From Haemonchus contortus (taxonomy: Eukaryota > Nematoda > Chromadorea > Rhabditida > Trichostrongylidae), in NCBI GenBank assembly GCA_000469685.2, contig LS997562.1, positions 11,385,514 to 11,449,513 of the forward strand: DNA of 64,000 bases, written 5' to 3'. Shown in pieces: positions 52,913-64,000 of this stretch (the first letter of the stretch is position 1; each line of letters begins with the position of its first letter). The notes below the pieces were generated by a model. It did not search any database and was not told where the DNA came from. It saw only the letters and a program-made list of their open reading frames with translations. Both the position numbers and the translations under genes were made by a program.

Positions 52913-55900
52913 AATTGATTGAAATTGATTATGCCGGGCAACTTAAAAGGAGTTGAACCCCATCCTCTTCACAGTCATTCTTGATATCCTATACAGTCCT
53001 GTTAGCTATGACTTTCCCATACGAAAACTGACACTGAAGCTTTGAGCCGCCAATATAAGGGCCCAGCTTAAGAAATAGGCTGTGTGGTGAACGTGAAAAC
53101 TTCGGAAAAGGTTCCTTCGAAAGTTTCAATCGGCCAAGAGTCAATAGAGTAAAATTTCGAGAAAGAGTGAAGGAAGTTTGTGACATAAATGGGAATTTCT
53201 TCGACATGAGAGGAGTCGAAACGAGTGAAACTCTGAGATGCCATTAAAGATGGATAATCCGCAGAGGGAGTACAGCGTGTGATCGCTCGTACGACTCCGA
53301 TTACATGACTGATGAATAGCATATCCTGAGGGGATTCGGCAATTCGACATTCTGCTCCACCTTTTACCTTGAAGGCACAACTATCAGTGATAAGATCTAT
53401 GAACAAGCAGTTAAGGGATAAAAATGTTGGCGTTCCCTCAAGTGGCTATCACAGAGAAGTCAGAAAACGCAGGATATCCACGACAATGTAGTTCTTAGCT
53501 GTCTTTTTTAGTACAGCCTTGTGAAAAGCCTTTCCCAGTAGTTGGGGGTGTGAGGGGGTCTCGCGATGCCGGCTACCACTAAGTGTCAGAGCGCAGAGGA
53601 GGGGTAGCCGGCTTCTTGGGTCCTGGAAAACGTTTTTTAGCCAAGGTAATAAAGTTTTTAAAACAAGCCATGGCAGGGGTGGGGAGCACCGGGGTGGGTG
53701 AGATGGTTATCCTTCCTGCAAAGAGTTGGGATAGGGGAGGAATGAAGCACTCGGTTAACCACTGATTCATTCCATTTTATTGCTAACACCATCTTCGCGA
53801 GAAGAATGCAGACATTTAGGTGATTCTTCAGAAAGATCCAGAATTCTGTTCCTATGGGCGCTTTGAGGAACAAAGGGTGATTCCAAACAAATCAGAGCTC
53901 TTGTTGCACCATAACTAGACCATTTTCAACAGATCCAACGATACACGTGACCCGCATTGGTACCCAAGTTTCGCCTGTAAATGGCATGCAAAATCCATTT
54001 GTATCTAAGTGGTGGCATCTTTTCATGACAGCTCTACAAAATTGCTTATTCATTTGTTAAAAATAGTACTGCATGCAGAGCGTTGACCTGGGAGTACAGA
54101 CTAAGAAAAGTATTTAGGTTTCATCGGAGAAAACTTTAAAAGTTGTCCAAAATCCAGTTGGTTTCATAGGTTCTCGGAGGGTTTCCTAGTTCCTTCAAGA
54201 GATTGAGATCCAGCCAAACTTCTCTCCGCACATTGGAATGGTGATCAAACGGAATGGTTCCTGAGTGGCTCTCGTTTCTTTAGACCTCGACGATGGCGAA
54301 AACGCCGAGAGGTTAGCCGAGTGAAGCGGCTGTCAGAAAGCTCACTTGTTCAGCTCAAAAATGAAACCTACGCTGGAAGTGACCTTATCGATGTAGCCAT
54401 TGGTGGTCAACGAAAAGCCCGTTCAGCTTCTGTTCCATTCCAGTCGTGGAACATAGAATAGAATTTGACTGGAATTTGATTTCGGATTCATTCCCCAAAA
54501 CAAGGTTCTCAACGATAGAAAATATGTGCACCACCCAGCATGGACCATGATAAGCAAAAAACGAACGCCCGAGTGCTTCTGCTTGCATCCCTAGGACTTC
54601 CTCCGTGTTCCTGGCTGCGGATGTATCCCTTAAAAAGAGCGCCGGCCAACAGAATTATGTAGTCAGTGGGCCGATTTATGTGATTGTGGTCTCGTTTCTG
54701 GTACGACGAAAACAAGCCAGTTTTTCTCGTACGGCTACTAGAATCAAATCAGTCTAGGGCAACGTTGACAAAGAAAATTTCCCTCGGAAAAAAATAGAAA
54801 AGGACTCATTCGAACAATGACAAGTCAGCAAAGGGCAAGCAACCAGAAAAGAGTTGCTCAAGGGACACCTAAGAAAGAACATTCAGACTAGCTGAATTGT
54901 TGATAAAAAAGGAGGAGAGGAAACTTTCATAAGAACCTGTCGCACTGATACAAGCCTTGAAGACTAGGAGCTCCAATGTCAAGATTTTTGTGGTCCCAGT
55001 TCGTAGGTTCGAGATCAAGTTCAAACTCTCCTCTTTTCTTCTCGAAACAGATTTTCTCTCTATTCCTATTAAGCTAATTTGGCGGCATGCTTGGTCATGG
55101 GTGGGGTCGCTGATACATCGCAGGTACAGTATCTTCAAATATATGATAACTTGCGGAAGGAATAGTCCTTGGAACGCAGTAATGGATATGATACTGTACA
55201 ATACGGTATTTCTCAAAGACATTACTTCTCAAAACTCTAAGGAACACCAGGACGACCGCCAAATCGATGGTCAGACTTCTTCAGGAAAGCTTCGAACGAA
55301 AGGAATGCTGAGCCTCGTGTCCCTGAAACGAGAGCGATCCACTGGACTGCTCTGGCTCCCGACAGGGATGAATTGGAACGTTACTGGAACCCGTTCAAGG
55401 GAATCGGTGATGAACGGGACGACAGGTAACAGGTGACAGCAGACCGTCTTTTGAAAAGAGAGCTGTGGCAACTTCAAGTCAGTTTCAAGTTTTCAGCGAA
55501 ACTTTCATGAGCTTCCCATGTAGGCGGTGAAATTCGTGGATGTAAGCCTAAGTTAATCCAAGCGAAACCCTGAAGAAACGGATTTCGATGGTATCGAATA
55601 GTACGAGTATTACAAACAATTATCATTGTAGCGCATCTGTATAGTCAAGAAATGAGGCGATCGACCTCGAAGATCTCAGCGCAGCTTCACTATCTCCACA
55701 AAAGGTGAGCCACCTCGTAGCTCTTCGGTATAGTCGTGCAGCATTCGAAACAAGGACAAAAATAAAAAATTCAGCCCTCTATTTTGAGATGGATTTATTT
55801 TACGCATATTGAATATTATATATTGCTCCCAGTGGCGTATTCGGAAGGATGTGGAAAAATTTGTTATCCCATTTTTCCCTACTCCCTTACACCCAGACAG

Positions 55901-56007
55901 TGGAGCCAAGGATGCAACAATGACCCGGTTATCTCGGCATATTTTCCTTTCAGAAGCGGATAGAGGGATAACGATTCGTAGTTGATACCGTTTTTGGAAT
56001 ACGCCCT

Positions 56008-56254
56008 GCATCCGACTCCCATTCAGAATCGTAGAGGCGTATTGAATGGCGATGTGGTCTATACCATGACTTGCGGTGGACAGCCGATGTATACAAGCCA
56101 ATGCTTTTTGCTCCCAAACGAGTCTGGGGCTAATTGATCGACCCTTGAGGAATACAACGACAAGTTAGTCCAGGCGGATATCGATCAGGATTCGAACCCG
56201 TGAGCATGTGTGTGAGATATGTAGTGGCCACTTGCCACTACACCACTTCCGCCC
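56008..56254 (-). repeat. tRNA-derived SINE copy
   Basis: Full-length copy; right end CCACTACACCACTTCCGCCC. Confidence 0.8.
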
Positions 56255-57137
56255 TCCTAATACATTCCTAATACAATGGGACTTCCTAATACATCAACAA
56301 GTATTGTTCGATACTAATTGCAAAGGGCTCTATAAGAGGAATACTGGCTGGAAAAAGGCTGATTGGAAAGGAAAAGAAGCTAAGTATCACGTGTAAATGT
56401 AGAGAAGGAAGTTCCCTGGAATAAGCCAATTCGATTCGTTCCATTCGACTCAAAGGAGGAGTTCGTCGGCCTCATTGTGTTCCTTGATTCAAAACGCAAT
56501 AACTGGGACTTGCTAACAACTTTACCCATGGCAACGACGAATTTGCTCGGGGTCCACGACAAACAATAGATGGCTGGCGAAGCTTCTGCGGGCCATGCAG
56601 ATTCCGCTTCCACGGCATTGTTCTCAATTCAGTAATAGGAAAATGAAACAATGGACGCTGGCCTGTTTATAGCCCATTTGACACCGTGGAATCTGACTCT
56701 ACTTGAAAATAAATCGAGTTCGTGAGTATGCATGTGTAATGGTGCGCTCCTTCCACTTACTCCATCCCCACCTTCGGAGCTCCTATACGTCAGCAAGTAT
56801 TGTTTGATACTGGTTACATATGTTTGATACCGATACAAAAATCAGTTGAGTAGGAATACCGCGTCATTTTACCTTCCAAATCTACGAGAAACGTCAAAAA
56901 CCTCACAAAAATTCAAGAGGTGAAAACAAAGTAACAATTTAGGGCAAAAAAATGAACTCAGGACTCAGGGTATTTAAACCACAGAGATCTCTTAAACGCC
57001 TTAGCAGTTGAGCCTAGGCTGATAAATTGGACTGATGAGTTCAACGCAATGATAGATTGTATTGATTGTATATTGAATATTGGATTTCTTTATAAGGAAG
57101 CGAGAATAAGGTCTCTGGCAGCAGTCAATTCTGTTTT

Positions 57138-57392
57138 CGGGATGCGCCTCGCATTCGAGCTCCGATCAGAATCGTAGTGGTGTTATAAATGCGTGTGGTC
57201 TATACATTGAATTGCCATGGCCAGCTGATGTACAAAACAGTGCTTTTCTCCTCTCAGACGAGTCTGGGCCAATTAAAGGATTCTGAAGGGTCGGAGGGCT
57301 TGGTTGGCCTAGGTTAATGTCGACCGGGATTCGAAACGTGAACCATGAGTGTGTTATGGAGTGTTGCCTGCCACTACACAAATTCCGCTCCA
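57138..57392 (-). repeat. tRNA-derived SINE copy
   Basis: Full-length copy; left end GGATGCGCCTCGCATTCGAG, body AGACGAGTCTGGGCC. Confidence 0.78.
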
Positions 57393-59607
57393 CATGACTT
57401 ACTTACATTAAAGAATATACAGCAACACTTTCGATTAATGCCAATGACCTGACAAAGAGCAGAAGTATTTGCAGATTTCTCACTCAGACCCATTTCAGCA
57501 AACTGCCTCGTTTGTGTGGGCTTTGAAGCTCTCTCAGAGTACAACGATCAAGCATATTTTCGGCTTTGATGAGTCGCACAGCTTAAAGAGGCCATGACTA
57601 TTGAGAAGTGTTCTGAGAGATCTCTTCTCGCACTACGATTACGGAGCGGAGAGTGTGGGTGTTTGGCATTTCAATACGGCATTGACGCAAAAAAAGCTGG
57701 AAAGTGAAGATTTCTGGTTTTCAGAGAAGATTCGGACCACTTTTGTCCCTCTTCACTTAACAGCAGTTTTGGCAGTATGCTCAGAATGAACAAATACGGG
57801 TTTCAATCCCGTCCGTGGCCCGAGCTTTTCCCACAGCATGATATCCTTGAGTGAATCCTGCATCAAACAATGCGGCGGAGAACGGCATCTGACAGAAGGA
57901 AGCTAAGAATCTCAACACAGTAAGAATTTTATTTCATGATATCCTTTGATACCATCTGTTATGTAGAGTGATTTTGAAAGCCAGAAAAGAAGAACCTCAG
58001 TATTCTACATATCAACACACAATCATCCCTGCAAAGCTTCATGCAAAGAAGTATAGGACTCATCCCAGTCTCGATTTGCGATCGAGAAAACCAGTTCCTC
58101 CCTAATTGGAAGGCATAACAGAGGTACGATGCCTGCGAGCCCTCAAACTAATGAAACTTCAGTAGGAGTTAAATGAAATATTTGATTTCCACTGGTCATC
58201 CTGGGGCATGCATATAGAAAATGGTAACACAAATATTCAGATATTAGATAGGGTTTGGGTAACAAAACTACTCTGTTTTAGCTGCAGATGCTTTATGGAT
58301 AACGCCGATTTGTTTATGTTTATGTTATTTCTAGGGCTAAACACATCGAAATTCAGGAGTTAGAGGGCTCTCAATCGAAAATGCTAAAAGGAAGACGAAT
58401 GGCTATGACAGCTCGGGGAAGGTCGCAAATCAGGGACTCAATATGTAATGTCCGCTTGTTCGTTCGCATCGGCCCACTAAAAACGTCAAGGTGACAGAAC
58501 GATGAATGAATGCATGGATACGGATTGCTCAGTGCTATGCTCATAATGGAGAAGATGATATATACATGGAAATTTCTCAGAAATCCCAACAACGGGCCCA
58601 TGCTAAGAACCATTGGATGACAAGAATGAAGTAGAACACGAGTAGCTGGATGAGGAGTAGAATAAACCTAGATGAGATAAGGGAAAGGGGAATTGTTCCG
58701 GAGAAATCCCCCTTTTACTCAAAAAAGGGGCAATGGCGACAATGAAGTTAGAAGGAGGGCTAGATAGAGGTTGAAAGGGTGCTGCGGCATTTCGACTGCT
58801 TCTGGAGCCTTCTAGTCAGAGCACTTTTCAAAGGGGGAAGGACATCTCTCGTTCAGAGTAGATGAACGGTAGATAAGGAGGAAGCTGTGGAATGGGAGAT
58901 GAAGACGAAGAGGGGCAATTCGCTGCATAATGTGGGGGAAATCTTTGCAGAAAAAAAGACGATTACGATTGAAGTGCAGTAATGAGAGGTAATTGTTTTT
59001 ATGGGAGGCAAGGGAGATGGAAAAAAGTGAATTGAATAGAGGATTTCTCGTAATCATTCGTAGAGTGCACGGTACTCAAGTCCTAGTACTCCCACTGCTA
59101 AGCTCTGTCGTAGTGAGTGAAGTTTTTCTATCAAAAACACCAAGGAAAGGGTAATTCCAAGTGGAATAGCCGAAGAGTAGAGATTGGGATTTTTGCTTAG
59201 AAAGATGAATTTTGGGGAAGAGAATGTTCGATCACACGAGATTTAAAAAAGCAATAAGAACTTTCTAAAGGTGAGGAGGTTAAAAAGAGCAGGTAGGCAT
59301 TGTTTGAAGGGGATCAGGAGTTTGAAGATGAAATTGTATAGGGAGAGGAACGGGTTCAAATTCCAGGGGAAATTCTGTGGCCAAAGGTGAATGGAGAGGT
59401 ATACATTATGTGCCATCGCGCTTAACCATGGGCAAAATCACATTTGTATACTACCTGTTTCTTTTTTAAATGAAGTAGGAAGTTATCCAAGGCTATCAGG
59501 TTTTCAGTTAACATTTCCAATTCATAGGAGCTCAGGTGATGGGTGGTCTGTGGGTGATGGGTGACAATCTAGAAAAGCGAACAAGTCATTTTCGCTATAT
59601 ATTATTA

Positions 59608-59912
59608 CGGAGGGGGTGGTCTAGTCACAAGAGGCGCACTATCACACACGCATGGTCACGGGTTCGATTACGAGATATCGATATCCGCCCACGCCCACCA
59701 ATCCTTCCTTCCCTCCGGGGTCACGTAACTGGTAGCAGACGTCTGGGAGGGCAAAAGCTCCGATCTCTACAGTGGCTGCCCACCACAAGTCATTGCATAG
59801 GCTACCTACATGTGCATTCATTACGCTCCTACGATTCTGAATGGAAGTCGGATGCGTGGGTGCTCCCTCATAAGGGATTGATTGACGCCAATATACGTAG
59901 TCCTTTATCCTT
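59608..59912 (+). repeat. tRNA-derived SINE copy, best preserved
   Basis: Longest copy: head GGGGGTGGTCTAGTCACAAG (A box), B box CACGGGTTCGATTACGAG, body, GGGATTGATTGACGCC and a tail of CCTTTATCCTTTATC. Useful as a reference for the family. Confidence 0.8.
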
Positions 59913-62900
59913 TATCATTTCACAGGCAGCTTTGCGGGCCTTAAAACTATTATTTGCTCCCGAATCATCCCTGGCACTGGAGTTCTGTTTTGCACCTTTC
60001 CCAGACACAACGGCCTAGGCAGGTACTAAACGATGAAGAGATCCCTCAGGCGAATTCTTCCGGAGACATGCTCAGAACAAGCCATGTAAAGAAGTGTGTT
60101 CTTCGATTTTCGTACTAATTGGTTAGCCAACAGATATACACATATATTTTCTTGGAGAAAGAGGAGTTTGAAAGGCCAAAGAAATCATGAAATACCAGTT
60201 GGTATAACCTTCATGGGGTATGGCACGGCGATGGGATGCCGTCAATCTTCTTCGAAAACATAAATTGGATGACACCGATAAGCGAGGCAATTTAAAAGCG
60301 AATAAAACGAACTAGGCCCTGGCGAAACCGAATAAGAAATAGTTCGGAATTGAAAGTCAATTCCGTAGACAGCAGTAGACAAACACACACAACGGCAATG
60401 ACAGCAGTCGTGTCCAATTCGAAAACAATATAAGCGCTAAAGCGGCTGGATGTGGCTCCCGAAGTTATGAACCAAAGCAGCTTCTCTGGGGAGAGGGCGG
60501 ACCTTATCGGACGAGAAGCCAGCCGGCCCAGGCAGCCACAAGCCGTCACCAGGTTCCATCGGCGAGAAATCACCGATTAACGCCACGTGATGGGAGGTGT
60601 AGGGGGCTATGAAAAGGAAAAGTGGAGGAAATCCAGAAAAATTGGGATTGGAGAAGTGAAGAAAGCCCATGGGATTTGGTCGGAGGTGAACGATGCTAAT
60701 CCATCGTCGATCATCATTGCCTAATCATTCGGCGAACGCTTCCGTAGCGTCTACTAACTCCCATTAATCTTTCATTCAGTTTAATGGGTTCGTAGTAAGC
60801 CATTTCTCTTCGTTCCACCCGGAAGAGCTCATAAGGAGAGAGGAGATGGAGCAGACCTTCGCCAGTGGTCTCCCAGATAAGCTCCCTAGGGACGTCGCTG
60901 AGGTTGAATGCTATCGCCAACGAAGTGCAAAATAGGAACGCGGTTTCGCTACAACGAACATTTTCAGAGAAATAAATCTATTTTTGGGAAGATCCTGATT
61001 CCAAGGAAACCCTTTCAGAAAGAAAAAAATCCCCAAGCGAAAGTAAAGGAGAGAGGAAGGGTGTGGCTTTGTCAATAGAAGAGGATCTCATCGGCTGCAT
61101 TTGTAAGTATAATTCCAACCATATGGAGTCGAAGTTTAATCAGTTGACTGGTGAATAGTTTCAAACCCTCTGCAAAATCAGCATCATTCAACGACAGTCA
61201 CTTATTTCTTAGGTAACTTACCACTTTAGGGCTCAAAAGTGATTGTATCGTAACAGGCACCTGAAGTGACCCACAGGGCTGATCCCTTCGTCCCCACTCG
61301 GGGGACTTTGGGCAATTGTCACCCCAAAAATCCGACAGTAACTGTCTAGACAGAATAGTTTAAATTACTACCCTAGTTAAGCTGTTAAGCGATGGTTGCG
61401 AAGTAAAGCCAGGACAGCGATTTCGGGCTTTGGCAAGTGTCGTCGGTACCGCTCGAGAGCGATTATAGGATTGAGCCTTGTCCATGCTCACAAAACCCTC
61501 TATCCTTTCAAGTCGGCCTGATGGTTGAGGAAGTGAAAATCGTGAGCTACATATAAGTGATTTAGGTCAGCAAATGGAATGCGATGGGCGTACCCAACCG
61601 TTAAAAAAAGGATGAATGTAAAGAAAAATGATAGAAGGATAGAAGAACTATCGGTTTTGATGTCTAAAGTGCAGCTCCGCTTTCCTAAAAATTTATCATC
61701 GCCTACTGCGGTGGCTTGGGCTCGAAGTAATCTCGACGAAAAGATTTTTTTAGTTGTCAAAATTACTTCCAGTGACCATTGTTAGGCAATCTCGGACCTA
61801 GGTGAAAATCTACTCGAGGCAGTGGTGGTATTTGGACATCTTAAGTTCGGGTTTTCAGGGAGCAGTCGTATTGGGTATAATCGACTTCACGTTCACGTCT
61901 ACCCCGTTCCACACCCATCCTATCAAAAAAGCTAGGGGGTCATAAAAGTCATGAACTCTTTCTACATCAAGGGAGACACTGAAATCTAGAAGGTGATAGA
62001 ATACCCGTTCATGAGTTCCTTTCCTGCAAATGAAATAGTGACTAAGATGAAGGTGCTGGCTGGTCCCAAGCACTTGAAGGCGTCATTGTCTTGCGATTTC
62101 TCTCGACTGAAAGCTTCTAGCAAGACCTGTCATTTCTTTGGCATGCTGAGAATTTTCGATAGAAAAAACAGTTTCACGACATTCTTCATGGCTTCAAGCA
62201 TTTCTGCTTTCGTGGCAAGGTGCAAGATCTGTGAAAGGACATTCATGGGAATGCCACAGCTCGGGGGAAGGGAGTGGGTAGGGAAGTTCTTCTTGTCGCA
62301 CTAACTATAATGAATGGTTTGAAAATATCCACTTCCAGTTAATTTTTCTTGACGACAGCTTTTTGAGATGCATCCAACAAATACAGATTTTTTTAATAAA
62401 AAAAAATTAAGACTAGCTTGCAGGAGTATTAATCAGCAAAAGAAACTGTTAACGATCAAAAATTATAAATTGTTTACTTATTTTTCACGTTTCATTTTTT
62501 GTAGGCAATCGGGAAAGTTCGAGCAACGACAGACACAGGAGTAGGACACCGAGCACAAAAGGGTCCATGCTGGGCCTCATATCTATTTAACTGAAACCAG
62601 CCAAGTTCAAGAAAGGTTCGAAGCCTGACACAACCAAAACAGTTTCGAAAGTAAAAAGTAGGAATGAGTGAAACGAATGGCTTGGAAGGAATAGAACAGA
62701 AATGCGATGCACGCACCACGACTGTCTTCACTGCTCCTCCCTTACCATACCGCTATTCAACCTCACCGTTGTGCTCACTCTTCAGTTATTCACGAGGGCA
62801 CACTTTACTACGTTTTTGCATTCGAGGATATCAGTGACGGTCTCCCATTTGTCTCCAAGTTTAGGACCTTTTCGATGTGTCTAACTTGCAAAATACAGAA

Positions 62901-62924
62901 TATAGTTGCATAATACAGAATGAG

Positions 62925-63195
62925 AAGGATAAGGGATAAAATCTCGGCAACCCTTCTTGGGATGCGCCCCACATTCGTCTTCCATTCAGGATCATTAAAG
63001 GCTTCTGATTGAGTGTGTAACCAATATAATGTCATGCATTGTCCAGACGTGTACAACTTAGTGCTTTTATCACGCCAGGCGAGTCTGTTACCAACTAAGC
63101 GACCCCAGAGGGGTAGTAGGTGTGATCAGCTAGGGCAATCATTGATTCAGATTCCCGGCTAGATTTCTCGGAATGCGTGTTCGCCATCTTACCCT
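62925..63195 (-). repeat. Degenerate tRNA-derived SINE copy
   Basis: The tail (GGATAAGGGATAAAATCTCGG) and the GATGCGCCCCACATTCG start are clear; the head end is diverged. Confidence 0.6.
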
Positions 63196-64000
63196 ATCCA
63201 CTCCAACAGGATTATATGCAGAATACAGACATGTCGAATTACAAAAGTAAGGGAACAAAGTAGGGAATGAAAGCCTTTATTCCGTGGAATAACAGCAACT
63301 GCATAGCCGATTACTCTATTACTTATTCTGCTAGTTGTAGTCCTTAGTAAGTTGCTGCAGACATCAATCTGAAAGTGCAATAGCCTTGCAGCGTACATGT
63401 TGAACAGACGAACTTCATATAAAAGGGCTGGGTGCAAGTCTAGAAAACTCACTTATCCAAGTTTATTCGAGCTCTAGTCAACTTACTCGACAACTTCTTA
63501 AAACACTCGTCTTTACTCAAAGAAGATGTCAGCTGCATGGCGTGAACAATCTATTGAATGCTTCTTCGATGGAGCTTTCCAGTCCAGTAATCACTGATCA
63601 CTTTCTGACCCATTCACCTAGTCCGTAGACGAGGATGGCAATTCGTTTACCCTACCTTTTCAGAGACGGCTTACGCAAAAGTCTGACTTTGATTCAGGGC
63701 CCCTTGAAAGAGAAATGGAGTTGCTCATGGTCAGTCCAGCGGTGAGATGCACAGAAAAACGATCTTTGAGGATCCCTACATACGAGGTGTGTTTTCGGGC
63801 TCATTTTACAGCCTGTACGAGAAAGTGGGCTGCTAGACGAAATCTAGCTTGATGATGATGCCGCTTCTCGTTCGGTTTTCCCTTCTATTTTCTCACTTCA
63901 GCTTCTTTTGGTTTTGATGTTTTTTGGCTTACTGTCACAGATCCCGTACAGAACTCCCCTACGGCCTAGTGATTACATGGCGATGGTACGAGTCCTAAAA

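Larger units (their letters stand above)
47839..64000. other. Upstream region with no supportable gene
   Basis: About 16 kb upstream of the madd-4 candidate start. Apart from listed SINEs and one MITE I see purine-rich tracts (58.6-59.4 kb) and scattered short frames without domains. Promoter elements for madd-4 should lie here but none is recognisable by eye. Confidence 0.5.

Noticed and set aside
53579..53770. Paired 60-codon frames on both strands in a GC-richer patch
   Set aside because: Considered as possible foreign DNA; too short, no family match, no start or splice context.
54957..55436. 159-codon plus frame overlapping a 117-codon minus frame
   Set aside because: No domain and no splice context; two long opposite frames over the same bases argue for chance.
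55676..56101. 141-codon minus-strand frame
   Set aside because: Starts in a SINE copy and runs through unique AT-rich sequence without a domain.
59608..59700. Possible functional tRNA gene
   Set aside because: A and B boxes are present but the ends do not form an acceptor stem and the sequence continues into the SINE body; the same holds for the other copies.

Overview
The window looks like nuclear DNA of a nematode, most likely a strongylid parasite such as a hookworm or relative. Real coding sequence is split into many small exons (23-205 nt) with worm-type acceptors (TTTTCAG), two initiator ATGs lie next to acceptor sites as expected for spliced-leader trans-splicing, and the rest is dense in tRNA-headed SINEs, MITE-like hairpins, a mariner-like element and RTE-like retrotransposon debris. 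Most long open frames are not genes. Exon borders below were found by eye from splice signals, reading phase and domain logic, not by alignment.

Main gene: the minus strand from about 47.05 kb down to 16.59 kb carries a punctin/ADAMTS-like gene, the ortholog of C. elegans madd-4. I resolved 28 exons whose phases join without a break (3,261 nt, about 1,086 residues). Order: candidate signal peptide, TSP1 repeat 1, ADAMTS-type cysteine-rich module, TSP1 repeats 2-8, one Ig domain, TSP1 repeats 9-11 and a six-cysteine PLAC domain ending in TAA. The family is a secreted matrix organiser; MADD-4 is known for muscle-arm attraction and for clustering receptors at neuromuscular junctions. One exon (30274-30412) fits in phase only if it starts after GG instead of AG, and the first two exons are the least certain.

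Second gene: a seven-exon tetraspanin on the plus strand (11974-14727, 260 residues), with four membrane segments, the CCG and PxSCC motifs and six cysteines in the large loop. It is convergent with madd-4. From memory, C. elegans tsp-15 and madd-4 have adjacent gene numbers (F53B6.1 and F53B6.2), so this may be conserved microsynteny and the tetraspanin the tsp-15 ortholog.

Layout: 0-5.8 kb SINE copies, an RTE-like relic, a 183-bp MITE and a possible minus exon; 5.8-10.6 kb mostly noncoding with a CTTAC-rich repeat and a possible minus exon; 10.6-11.2 kb a weaker minus-strand membrane-protein candidate; 11.97-15.1 kb tetraspanin; 15.1-16.15 kb convergent spacer with a SINE; 16.15-47.1 kb madd-4, with transposons in its largest introns; 47.1-64 kb no supportable gene, but repeated SINEs and a 251-bp MITE. 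No tRNA, rRNA or CRISPR was found.
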